A stretch of DNA of 64,000 bases from Microtetraspora glauca (lineage in GTDB: Bacteria; Actinomycetota; Actinomycetes; Streptomycetales; Streptomycetaceae): NCBI GenBank assembly GCA_000721275.1, contig JOFO01000020.1, positions 44,227 through 108,226 of the forward strand, in the 5' to 3' direction. A model generated the notes under the pieces. The model saw nothing but the letters and a program-made list of their open reading frames with translations, was not told where the DNA came from and ran no database searches. Shown in pieces: positions 1 through 8,173 of the stretch (position 1 is its first letter; every line of letters starts with the position of its first letter). A program made the translations under genes and the position numbers.

Positions 1-1
1 C

Positions 2-1360
2 GGCGTCGCCGCCGCCCAGACCGCCATGGACGAGGCCACCCAGGGCCTCGTCGACGGCACCCCCGGCGCCGACGACGCGTACGCCACCGCCCTGGAGCGC
101 TGGCTGGACCTCGGCGGCGCCGACCTCGACGAGCGCGCCGAGGAGGTCGCCGCCTCCCTCGGCCTCACCGTCGGCCTCGACCAGCCCATGACCGGCCTCT
201 CCGGCGGCCAGGCCGCCCGCGCCGGCCTCGCCTCCCTCCTCCTCTCCCGCTACGACGTCTTCCTCCTCGACGAGCCGACCAACGACCTCGACCTGGACGG
301 CCTGGAGCGCCTGGAGACCTTCGTGCAGGGCCTGCGGGCCGGCACCGTCGTCGTCAGCCACGACCGCGAGTTCCTCACCCGCACCGTCACCAAGGTCCTC
401 GAACTCGACCTCGCCCAGCAGCGGATCACCCTCTACGGCGGCGGCTACGACGCGTACCTGGAGGAGCGGGCCACCGCCCGCCGGCACGCCCGCGAGGAGT
501 ACGAGGAGTACGCCGACAAGAAGTCCGCCCTGGAGAGCCGCGCGCTCATGCAGCGCAACTGGATGGACAAGGGCGTCCGCAACGCCCGCCGCAAGGCGAC
601 CGACAACGACAAGATCGGCCGCAAGCTGCGCGGCGAGGCCAGCGAGAAGCAGGCCGCCAAGGCCCGCCAGACCCAGCGCATGATCGAACGCCTCGACGTC
701 GTCGAGGAACCCCGCAAGGAGTGGGAGCTGCGGATGGAGATCGCCGCCGCGCCCCGCTCCGGCGCCGTCGTCGCCACCCTCCGCGACGCCGCCGTCCGCC
801 GCGGCGACTTCTCCTTCGGGCCCGTCTCCCTCCAGATCGACTGGGCCGACCGGGTCGCCGTCACCGGCGCCAACGGCGCCGGCAAGTCCACCCTGCTCGC
901 CGCCCTCCTCGGCCGCCTCCCGCTCGACTCCGGCCACGCCGCCCTCGGCTCCGGCGTCGTCGTCGGCGAGGTCGACCAGGCCCGCAAGCTCTTCCACGGC
1001 ACCGAGACGCTCCTCGACGCGTTCTGCGCCGCCGTCCCCGACACCGAACCGGCCGACGTCCGCACCCTGCTCGCCAAGTTCGGCCTCAGGGCCGACCACG
1101 TGCTGCGCCCGGCCACCACCCTCTCGCCCGGCGAACGCACCCGCGCCGCGCTGGCCCTCCTCCAGGGCAGGGGCGTCAACCTCCTCGTCCTCGACGAGCC
1201 GACCAACCACCTCGACCTGCCCGCCATCGAGCAGCTGGAGTCCGCCCTCGACGCCTACGAGGGCACCCTCCTCCTGGTCACCCACGACCGCCGCATGCTC
1301 GACGCGATCCGCGTGAACCGCCGCGTCGAGGTCGCCGACGGCAAGGTCACCGAACTCTGA
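2..1360 (+). CDS. ABC-F family ATP-binding protein (5' end outside window)
   Basis: Soluble twin-ATPase of the ABC-F class; family members act on the ribosome as translation factors or antibiotic-protection proteins, with no membrane domain. The frame is open to the first base, so the start and the first Walker A lie upstream. Visible in order: first signature LSGGQ and Walker B LLDEPTNDLDL, a charged linker of about 85 residues rich in Lys/Arg/Glu, second Walker A GANGAGKST, a variant signature LSPGE, and Walker B VLDEPTNHLDL. The linker between the cassettes is the diagnostic ABC-F feature. Whether it protects against a drug cannot be judged from sequence. Confidence 0.9.
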   Translation, partial: GVAAAQTAMDEATQGLVDGTPGADDAYATALERWLDLGGADLDERAEEVAASLGLTVGLDQPMTGLSGGQAARAGLASLLLSRYDVFLLDEPTNDLDLDGLERLETFVQGLRAGTVVVSHDREFLTRTVTKVLELDLAQQRITLYGGGYDAYLEERATARRHAREEYEEYADKKSALESRALMQRNWMDKGVRNARRKATDNDKIGRKLRGEASEKQAAKARQTQRMIERLDVVEEPRKEWELRMEIAAAPRSGAVVATLRDAAVRRGDFSFGPVSLQIDWADRVAVTGANGAGKSTLLAALLGRLPLDSGHAALGSGVVVGEVDQARKLFHGTETLLDAFCAAVPDTEPADVRTLLAKFGLRADHVLRPATTLSPGERTRAALALLQGRGVNLLVLDEPTNHLDLPAIEQLESALDAYEGTLLLVTHDRRMLDAIRVNRRVEVADGKVTEL

Positions 1361-1415
1361 CGACACCCCGCACGACCGCCCCCGCCCGCGCGGGCGGCGC
1401 ATTCCAGGAGGCACC

Positions 1416-1820
1416 ATGACCGACGACAGCGTGACCCGGCTCCTCGCGATGCTGGACGACCTCGACGCGGACGTCGACGCCACCATCGACCTCGCCGACG
1501 AGATCGCCGCCGGCGGCGACCGGGCGCTGCTGCCGCGCCTGGAGTCCGAGCTCGACCGGGCCGTCGCCGACCGCAACGGCTACGCCCGCGAACTCCTCGG
1601 CGGCGTGATCGCCGCCCTCGGCGGCCCCACCTCCCTGCCGGTCCTGGTCCGCGCCTCGGCCGCCGACCTCGGCGACGACCAGGACGGGCTCGCGACGGAG
1701 ATCGTCGGCCTGGTCCAGGACGACCCGAAGACCGCCGAGCGGGTCCTGCGCCCCCTCACCGAGGACGACGACCTCACCGTCGCCCACCGGGCCGACTGGG
1801 CGCTGCGCTTCCTGCCGTAG
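1416..1820 (+). CDS. HEAT-repeat-like hypothetical protein, 134 aa
   Basis: Small acidic, all-helical protein with HEAT-like periodicity (runs such as LLPRLESEL and SLPVLVRA), suggesting a protein-interaction scaffold. No catalytic motif is visible and I do not recognise a specific function. The ATG is preceded by AGGAGG at about 6 bases. It lies 55 bp after the ABC-F gene and may be cotranscribed with it; a strong hairpin follows the stop. Confidence 0.75.
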   Translation: MTDDSVTRLLAMLDDLDADVDATIDLADEIAAGGDRALLPRLESELDRAVADRNGYARELLGGVIAALGGPTSLPVLVRASAADLGDDQDGLATEIVGLVQDDPKTAERVLRPLTEDDDLTVAHRADWALRFLP

Positions 1821-1830
1821 CCGCGACCGC

Positions 1831-1873
1831 CCGGGGCCCGGCGGAGCGGCGACACCGCTCCGCCGGGCCCCGG
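1831..1873. terminator. Bidirectional terminator hairpin
   Basis: Perfect 19-bp inverted repeat (1831-1849 with 1855-1873) around a 5-base loop, placed between the convergent HEAT-like and tex genes. There is no clear T-tract, as is usual in Streptomyces. Confidence 0.8.
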
Positions 1874-1880
1874 CGCGTGG

Positions 1881-4259
1881 TCAGCGGCGCTTGCCGCCGC
1901 CCTCGCCGAGCAGGCCCGCCTTGCGGAGGGCGTCCGCCATCGCGCTGTTCGCGGGCGCGGCGGCCTGGCCGCGCGACGGCCCCTGCCCCTGGCCCTGGCC
2001 CTGGCCGCGCGCCTGGCCGCGGTGCTGCCCCTGCCGCTGCTGGGGCGGGCGCCCGCCGCGCTCGCGCCGGGGCGCCGCGTCCTGCGCGCCGGCCTCGTCG
2101 TCCAGCCGCAGCGTCAGCGAGATCCGCTTGCGCGGGATGTCGACGTCGAGCACCTTCACCTTCACCACGTCGCCCGGCTTCACCACGTCCCGCGGGTCCT
2201 TGACGAAGGTCTTCGACATCGCCGAGACGTGCACGAGCCCGTCCTGGTGCACGCCGACGTCCACGAACGCGCCGAACGCCGCCACGTTCGTCACCACGCC
2301 CTCCAGGACCATCCCCGGCGCCAGGTCGCCGATCTTCTCGACGCCCTCCTTGAAGGTGGCCGTGCGGAACGCCGGCCGCGGGTCGCGGCCCGGCTTCTCC
2401 AGCTCGCGCAGGATGTCGGTGACCGTCGGCAGACCGAAGGTCTCGTCGACGAAGTCGGCCGGGCGCAGCGACCGCAGCGTCCCCGTGTCGCCGATCAGCG
2501 CGGCGACCTCGCCGCCCGTCGTCTTCGCCATCCGCCGCACCACCGGGTACGCCTCCGGGTGCACCGCCGACGCGTCCAGCGGGTCGTCGCCGCCGCGGAT
2601 CCGCAGGAAGCCCGCGCACTGCTCGTACGCCTTCGGGCCGAGCCGGGCCACGTCCTTCAGCGCCTTGCGGGAGCGGAACGGGCCGTTCGCGTCGCGGTGC
2701 GCGACGATGTTCTCGGCGAGCCCGGAGCTGATTCCGGAGACCCGCGAAAGCAGCGGCGCGGAAGCGGTGTTGACGTCCACGCCGACACCGTTCACACAGT
2801 CCTCGACGACCGCGTCGAGCGAGCGCGACAGCTTCGTCTCGGAGAGGTCGTGCTGGTACTGGCCGACGCCGATCGACTTCGGGTCGATCTTCACCAGCTC
2901 GGCGAGCGGGTCCTGGAGGCGGCGGGCGATCGACACCGCGCCGCGCAACGACACGTCCAGATCGGGGAGTTCCTGCGAGGCGAAGGCGGAGGCCGAGTAG
3001 ACCGAGGCGCCGGCCTCCGACACCATCACCTTCGTCAGGTTCAACTCGGGGTGCTTCGCGAGGAGTTCGGCCGCCAGCTTGTCCGTCTCGCGGGACGCGG
3101 TGCCGTTGCCGATGGCGACCAGCTCGACCGCGTGCTCCTTCGCGAGCCGCGCCAGCTTCGCCAGCGACTCGTCCCAGCGGTTGGCCGGGACGTGCGGGTG
3201 GATCGTGTCGGTGGCGACGACCTTGCCGGTCGCGTCGACCACCGCCACCTTCACACCGGTACGGAAGCCGGGGTCGAGGCCCAGCGTCGCCCGGGTGCCC
3301 GCCGGGGCGGCCAGCAGCAGATCCCGCAGGTTCGCCGCGAAGACCCGGACGGCCTCGTCCTCGGCGGCCGTCCGCAGCCGCAGCCGCAGGTCGATCCCGA
3401 GGTGCGTCAGGATCCGGGTGCGCCAGGCCCAGCGGACCGTGTCCTGGAGCCACTTGTCGCCGGGGCGCCCCCGGTCGGCGATCCCGAAGCGGGCCGCCAC
3501 GACCGGCTCGTACGACGACGGCCCGTCGGTGGGCTCCTCCGGCTCCAGCTCCAGGCTGAGCACGTCCTCCTTCTCGCCGCGCAGCATCGCGAGGACCCGG
3601 TGCGAGGGGAGCGCGGTGAAGGGCTCGGCGAAGTCGAAGTAGTCGGCGAACTTCGCTCCGTCCTGCTCCTTGCCCTCGCGCACCTTCGCCACGAGCCGGC
3701 CCCGGCTCCACATCCGCTCGCGCAGCTCGCCGATGAGGTCGGCGTCCTCGGAGAACTTCTCGGTGAGGATCGCCCGCGCGCCCTCCAGGGCCGCGGTGGC
3801 GTCGGCGACGCCCTTGTCCGCGTCCACGAACGCCGCCGCCGCGGCGGCCGGCTCCACCGACGGGTCGGCCAGCAGCCCCTCCGCCAGCGGCGCCAGCCCG
3901 GCCTCGCGGGCGATCTGCGCCTTGGTCCGCCGCTTCGGCTTGAACGGCAGGTAGATGTCCTCCAGCCGGGCCTTGGTGTCGGCGCCCAGGATCCGGGCCT
4001 CCAGCTCCTCCGTGAGCTTGCCCTGCTCGCGCACCGAGTCGAGGACGGCGGTCCGCCGGTCCTCCAGCTCCCGCAGGTAGCGCAGCCGCTCCTCCAGGGT
4101 GCGCAGCTGCGCGTCGTCGAGCATCTCGGTCGCTTCCTTGCGGTAGCGCGCGATGAACGGCACGGTGGAGCCGCCGTCGAGCAGCTCGACCGCCGCCCTC
4201 ACCTGTCGCTCGCGTACGCCGAGCTCCTCGGCGATCCTTGCTTCGATGGACGTCGTCAC
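1881..4259 (-). CDS. Tex family RNA-binding transcription accessory protein, 792 aa
   Basis: Cytoplasmic nucleic-acid-binding factor homologous to Bordetella/Pseudomonas Tex, linked in other bacteria to transcription. Domain order follows the family: helical N-terminus, YqgF/RNase H-like core near residues 320-450 (LGLDPGFRTG), helix-hairpin-helix region around 490-560, and an S1 RNA-binding domain near 640-715 (GVVTNVAAFGAFVDVG). A low-complexity Gln/Gly/Arg tail follows, consistent with extra RNA contact. The start is GTG; its ribosome site is weak. Length is normal for the family. The gene is monocistronic between convergent and codirectional neighbours. Confidence 0.93.
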   Translation of the reverse strand: MTTSIEARIAEELGVRERQVRAAVELLDGGSTVPFIARYRKEATEMLDDAQLRTLEERLRYLRELEDRRTAVLDSVREQGKLTEELEARILGADTKARLEDIYLPFKPKRRTKAQIAREAGLAPLAEGLLADPSVEPAAAAAAFVDADKGVADATAALEGARAILTEKFSEDADLIGELRERMWSRGRLVAKVREGKEQDGAKFADYFDFAEPFTALPSHRVLAMLRGEKEDVLSLELEPEEPTDGPSSYEPVVAARFGIADRGRPGDKWLQDTVRWAWRTRILTHLGIDLRLRLRTAAEDEAVRVFAANLRDLLLAAPAGTRATLGLDPGFRTGVKVAVVDATGKVVATDTIHPHVPANRWDESLAKLARLAKEHAVELVAIGNGTASRETDKLAAELLAKHPELNLTKVMVSEAGASVYSASAFASQELPDLDVSLRGAVSIARRLQDPLAELVKIDPKSIGVGQYQHDLSETKLSRSLDAVVEDCVNGVGVDVNTASAPLLSRVSGISSGLAENIVAHRDANGPFRSRKALKDVARLGPKAYEQCAGFLRIRGGDDPLDASAVHPEAYPVVRRMAKTTGGEVAALIGDTGTLRSLRPADFVDETFGLPTVTDILRELEKPGRDPRPAFRTATFKEGVEKIGDLAPGMVLEGVVTNVAAFGAFVDVGVHQDGLVHVSAMSKTFVKDPRDVVKPGDVVKVKVLDVDIPRKRISLTLRLDDEAGAQDAAPRRERGGRPPQQRQGQHRGQARGQGQGQGQGPSRGQAAAPANSAMADALRKAGLLGEGGGKRR

Positions 4260-4372
4260 GGTGTCCCGACTCGCCTTCTCGTGCCTGCTGCTTGCGAGTG
4301 CATTGTGCCGGGTCGGTCACCCGTACGCGGCAACCGACCCGTCCCCCCGCGCGCCGCGCGGCTCCCGGGGCC

Positions 4373-5239
4373 TCAGCCCTTGCCGACGAGGTCCGCGGGG
4401 AAGGCGCCCGCGCCGGCGGCGGCGACCAGGAAGCCGCGGCCCAGCTCGGTCAGCCGCTCGACGCCGGCCGCGCCGAGGTGCGCGTACGGGGCGGCGTCCA
4501 GGCGGTCCGTGGTCTCCTCCAGCTCCTCCCGCAGCCGGACGCCGGACTCCGTCAGCTCGCCGTCCGCGTCGAGGAGGCCGCGCCCGCGCAGCCGCTCCCG
4601 GGCGGCCTCCCAGTCGGCGCGGCTCCAGCCCCGGCTGCCGAGCACCCAGCGCGGGGACATGCCCTTGCCGGTGGCGGTGTGGGAGACCAGCGCCTCGACC
4701 GGGTCCAGGCCGGCGGCGAGCAGGGCCGTCAGGTGGCCGTCGCCGCGGTGCTCGCGCAGCAGGGTCGCCGCGTGCCAGTAGGCGAGGTGCGGCTCCTCCG
4801 GGACCGGCAGGTCGGCGTTGGCGGAGTACAGCGGGCGGGCGTGCCGGGTGCACGCCTCGGCGGCCCGCAGCGCGAGCCCGGCCGCCTCGGCCATCTCCGG
4901 GGAGGCGACCGCCTCCTCGCCGAGCAGCCGGCGGAGGGTGGCGTCGACGGCCCGCAGCCGGGCGTCGAGCACGGCGGCGGGGGAGGCGGTCTCCCACACG
5001 GCGGGCAGGTGCCGGGCCAGCAGCTCGTGGCGGTAGCTGTAGAAGGTCGCGGCGACGGTGCCGGCGCCCACGGCGCCGAGCGGGGCGCTGCGGGCGGCGA
5101 GCCGCATCGCCGCCGGGTCGGCGAGGCCGAGGGCCCCGAGCTCCCGGTCCAGGTCGGGGGAGAAGTACAGCGTCGAGTGCAGCGGGTTCAGGGCGTTGTG
5201 GCAGCGGCGCCCGGCCCGCGGCGGCAGCGAGGTCGTCAT
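4373..5239 (-). CDS. SCO6745-family (MarR-like) protein, 288 aa
   Basis: Belongs to an actinobacterial family usually labelled SCO6745 family, with a helical N-terminal half and a winged-helix-like C-terminal segment around residues 210-260. Recognised by the stretches RPLYSANADLP and HLAYWHAATLLREHRGDGH, which I recall from this family. Biochemical role is unknown; some relatives are annotated as MarR-like regulators. Stands alone on the minus strand, 133 bp upstream of the tex gene. The ATG at 5239 has only a weak ribosome site. Confidence 0.8.
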   Translation of the reverse strand: MTTSLPPRAGRRCHNALNPLHSTLYFSPDLDRELGALGLADPAAMRLAARSAPLGAVGAGTVAATFYSYRHELLARHLPAVWETASPAAVLDARLRAVDATLRRLLGEEAVASPEMAEAAGLALRAAEACTRHARPLYSANADLPVPEEPHLAYWHAATLLREHRGDGHLTALLAAGLDPVEALVSHTATGKGMSPRWVLGSRGWSRADWEAARERLRGRGLLDADGELTESGVRLREELEETTDRLDAAPYAHLGAAGVERLTELGRGFLVAAAGAGAFPADLVGKG

Positions 5240-5321
5240 GGCACCGAACCTAACCGACTGCTTGGTACGGAGGGAACGCCCCGCGGCCCCCGAACCGCAC
5301 CGCGCAGGGGAAGGGGCGTCC

Positions 5322-6074
5322 TCACCGTCCGTACGTGAAGCGGGGCGCCCGGCGCTCCAGGAAGGCGGCCACGCCCTCCGCGGTGTCGCCGCTGCCGCGC
5401 GCCTCGGCGGCCCAGTGGGCGTCCCGGTCGCGCCGGCCGTCGGCGAACTCCTTCGCCGCGGCCTGGGTGAGCAGCGAGCGGGAGGCGAGCACCCGGCAGA
5501 ACGCGTCGACGCGCTTCGCCAGCTCCTCCGCCGGGTGCACCTCGTCCACCAGGCCGGTCCGCAGCGCCCGTTCGGCGTCGATCAGCTCGCCGGAGAAAAG
5601 CAGGTACTTGGCGGCGGCCGGGCCGACCAGGGCGGTGAGCCGCCGGGTGGAGGAGGACGGGTAGACGATGCCGAGCTTCGCCGGGGTGATCCCGAAGAGG
5701 GCGTCCTCCGCCGCGAACCGCAGGTCGCAGGCGGCGGCGAGCTGGCTGCCGCCGCCGACGCAGTAGCCGCGTACGGCGGCCAGGGTCGGCTTCGGGAAGG
5801 CCGCCAGCGCCTCCTCGGCGCGGACCGCCAGCGCCTGCTGCTCGTCGCCCGGCTCGCGCAGCGCCGAGATGTCGGCGCCCGCGCAGAAGGTGTCGCCCGC
5901 GCCGGTGAGGACCAGCGCCCGGACCGCCGGGTCGGCGGCGAGGCGGTCGAGGACGGCGGGCAGCGCCCGCCACATCCCGGCGGTCATGGCGTTGCGCTTG
6001 GCCGGGTGGTCGATGACGAGGGTCGCGACCCCGTCGGTGACGCGGTCGGTGAGGCGGGGCTCCACGGTCTCCAT
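5322..6074 (-). CDS. Enoyl-CoA hydratase/isomerase (crotonase) family protein, 250 aa
   Basis: Crotonase-fold protein expected to act on an acyl-CoA thioester. The oxyanion-hole segments are present (FCAGADISAL and GYCVGGGSQLAAACDLR). In the segment where hydratases usually carry the catalytic Glu (consensus P-E-x-x-L-G) this protein reads TPAKLGIVYPSS, so Ala replaces that Glu; a true hydratase activity is therefore doubtful and isomerase, thioesterase or decarboxylase chemistry is possible. Start chosen at ATG 6074 (METVEP), which gives a normal crotonase length; the frame runs open further upstream without support. Confidence 0.85.
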   Translation of the reverse strand: METVEPRLTDRVTDGVATLVIDHPAKRNAMTAGMWRALPAVLDRLAADPAVRALVLTGAGDTFCAGADISALREPGDEQQALAVRAEEALAAFPKPTLAAVRGYCVGGGSQLAAACDLRFAAEDALFGITPAKLGIVYPSSSTRRLTALVGPAAAKYLLFSGELIDAERALRTGLVDEVHPAEELAKRVDAFCRVLASRSLLTQAAAKEFADGRRDRDAHWAAEARGSGDTAEGVAAFLERRAPRFTYGR

Positions 6075-6146
6075 GGGCCGGATGCTATCCAGCGGTCCCG
6101 ACCGTACGATCGGGAAGGGGTCGTCAGGCAGCCGCGAGGAGGCACG

Positions 6147-6824
6147 ATGACCGGGAAGTCCGGGGACGAGGCGTACGACCCCGTCCAGGAGATGGCCCGC
6201 GAGGGCAGGAAGCTGGGCCGGAGCTTCGGCTGGCTGGCCGCGCTCGGCGTGATCCTCGTGCTCTGCGGGATCGTCGGCCTGGTCTACACCGGGCTCGCCA
6301 CCCTGACCTCCATGTGGCTCTTCGGCTGGCTGCTGCTGATCGGCGGCCTGGTCGGGCTGCTCCAGGCGTACTCGTCGCGGGGCACGAGCTACTTCTGGCT
6401 GGCGGCGGTGGTCGCGGCGGTGAACCTGGCGGCCGGGTGCGTGGTGCTGCGCCACCCGGAGGGCACGGCCGAGGCGCTGACCATGTTCGCCGCGCTGCTG
6501 TTCCTCACCGGCGGCGTGTTCCGGCTGGTCGGCAGCGTGGTGGTGCGCGGCCCGCAGTTCGGCTGGACGCTGCTCCAGGGCGCGTTCGGGGTGCTGCTGG
6601 GCGTGCTGGTGCTCTTCGACTGGCCGGACAGCAGCCGGTACGTCATCGGCTGCTTCTTCTCGCTCGCGCTGCTCTTCGACGGGCTCGGGCTGGTCGCGAT
6701 CGGCGTCGGCGGCCGGCGGATCGTCGGCATGGTCACCCCGCGACCGGACCGGGACACGGAACCGGCCACCCCGCCGCCCCCGGAGACGCCTCCCGGAAAC
6801 GCACAAGACCAGTCGCCCTACTGA
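6147..6824 (+). CDS. HdeD family acid-resistance-type membrane protein, 225 aa
   Basis: Integral membrane protein with about six hydrophobic segments between residues 28 and 195 in three pairs, the DUF308/HdeD layout. The N-terminus is charged and the C-terminus Pro-rich and cytosolic-looking. HdeD of E. coli is linked to acid resistance, but the Streptomyces homologues have no proven role. The ATG at 6147 follows GAGGAGG at an ideal distance and rules out the longer open frame upstream. Divergently transcribed from the crotonase gene. Confidence 0.88.
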   Translation: MTGKSGDEAYDPVQEMAREGRKLGRSFGWLAALGVILVLCGIVGLVYTGLATLTSMWLFGWLLLIGGLVGLLQAYSSRGTSYFWLAAVVAAVNLAAGCVVLRHPEGTAEALTMFAALLFLTGGVFRLVGSVVVRGPQFGWTLLQGAFGVLLGVLVLFDWPDSSRYVIGCFFSLALLFDGLGLVAIGVGGRRIVGMVTPRPDRDTEPATPPPPETPPGNAQDQSPY

Positions 6825-6954
6825 CGCGTACATGCGACATCGATCAGAAGGCGGCCGATAGGTGTCGACTTCTGGTCAGTAGGTCGGGAGACCCCTCGCG
6901 ATTGCCAAGACTCGAAGCGTGGCGAGAATCGAGCACGAGGGTGGGAACCGGACC

Positions 6955-7473
6955 ATGGAGACCCGCGGAGGTGTCCCCGCCCGGCCACCGTCCTACGAAG
7001 GAGTCTGGCGCTTCACCGCTCCCGCGGTCGACGTCTCCGTCCCCCAGGCCCGGCACGCGGTACGCGACCTGCTGGCCCGCCAGGGAGTTCCGGTCCACGA
7101 GGACATCCGGCACGGGCTGCTGCTGATCGTCTCCGAGCTGGTCACCAACGCCGTGCGGCACGCGGCGCTGCTCTCCCCGGAGATAGCGGTCGAGGTGGCC
7201 ATCGGGCCGGAGTGGGTGCGGGTGTCCGTCGAGGACAACCACCCCTACCGGCCCAAGGCCCTGGAGGCGGACTACGGCCAGACCGGCGGCCGGGGGCTGC
7301 TCCTGGTGAAGGAGATCGCCCTGGAGGCCGGCGGCGCCTGCGACGTCGAGCACACCGCGGGCGGCGGCAAGATCATCTGGGCGGCGCTGCCCCTGGCCCC
7401 GATGGCACCGGGGCCGGGGACGGCGGCGGACGGCCGGGTCACCAGCCCCCGGACGGACCCGTCAGCTCCCTGA
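6955..7473 (+). CDS. ATP-binding (RsbW/SpoIIAB-like HATPase) regulatory protein
   Basis: Small cytoplasmic GHKL-type ATPase of the anti-sigma/serine-kinase class common in Streptomyces. The N-box is ELVTNAVRHA and the lid segment TGGRGLLLVKEIA; the G1 box is altered to VEDNHPYRP. Partners (a sigma factor or an anti-anti-sigma) are not adjacent. Start placed at ATG 6955 after GAGGGTGGG; an in-frame GTG at 6919 is also possible but lacks a ribosome site. Its 3' end overlaps the convergent idi gene by 35 bp. Confidence 0.85.
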   Translation: METRGGVPARPPSYEGVWRFTAPAVDVSVPQARHAVRDLLARQGVPVHEDIRHGLLLIVSELVTNAVRHAALLSPEIAVEVAIGPEWVRVSVEDNHPYRPKALEADYGQTGGRGLLLVKEIALEAGGACDVEHTAGGGKIIWAALPLAPMAPGPGTAADGRVTSPRTDPSAP

Positions 7474-8071
7474 TCGCGGGACGCGCCGCGTCGAGCACCG
7501 TCAGGAACCAGGCGGAGAACGGCGCGGCGGCGTGCCGCTCGGCCAGCTCGGCGGCGGTGACGAAGGCGTACTCGCCGATCTCCTCCGGGTCCGGCCGCGG
7601 CGTGGCCTGCACCAGGCCGACGAAGAGATGGTTGAACTCCTGCTCCACCAGGCCCGAGGCCGGGTCCGGGTGGTTGTAGCGGACCGTGCCGGCCTCGCCC
7701 ATCAGGGACGGGGAGACGCCGAGCTCCTCGAAGGTGCGCCGGGCGGCCGCCGCGAACGGCGCCTCGCCCGGGTAGGGGTGCCCGCAGCAGGTGTTCGACC
7801 ACACGCCGGGGGAGTGGTACTTGCCGAGCGCGCGGCGCTGGAGCAGCAGCCGGCCCTCCTCGTCGAAGAGGAAGACCGAGAAGGCGCGGTGCAGCTGCCC
7901 GGGGGCCTGGTGGGCGGCGAGCTTCTCGGCCGTGCCGATGGTGTTCCCGGCCTCGTCGACCAGTTCCAGCATGATCGGCTCCGGGGTGGCGGACGGCTCC
8001 GTGCCGTTCGACGAGAGCTTCGACGCAAGCCCCGGCGCGATCTCGGCCGCGGTGCCCTGTGTGGTCGGCAT
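7439..8071 (-). CDS. idi: Isopentenyl-diphosphate delta-isomerase, type I
   Basis: Interconverts isopentenyl and dimethylallyl diphosphate, supplying the starter for prenyl chains; cytosolic Nudix-fold, metal dependent. The active-site Cys is in SNTCCGHPYPGE and the catalytic Glu in the EFNHLF segment; the Nudix-like stretch AAARRTFEELG is intact. Start is ATG 8071 because GAAGG sits 6 bases upstream; the in-frame ATG at 8077 lies on top of that ribosome site. It is about 10 kb from the hopanoid operon whose prenyl synthase would use its product. Confidence 0.95.
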   Translation of the reverse strand: MPTTQGTAAEIAPGLASKLSSNGTEPSATPEPIMLELVDEAGNTIGTAEKLAAHQAPGQLHRAFSVFLFDEEGRLLLQRRALGKYHSPGVWSNTCCGHPYPGEAPFAAAARRTFEELGVSPSLMGEAGTVRYNHPDPASGLVEQEFNHLFVGLVQATPRPDPEEIGEYAFVTAAELAERHAAAPFSAWFLTVLDAARPAIRELTGPSGGW

Positions 8072-8173
8072 ACCCATCCTTCGCTTCGGTCCTCGGCCCC
8101 TGGGGGCCACCCCAGTCTGCCGTACAAAACCGGCTTGTCCGCACTTCGGCGGCCGGAGCCCGCCGGGGACGGG

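Noticed and set aside
2022..4781. Very long plus-strand open frame opposite tex
   Set aside because: Typical GC-rich antisense shadow: low-complexity Arg/Val/Leu composition, no ribosome site, and the minus strand encodes a clear Tex protein.
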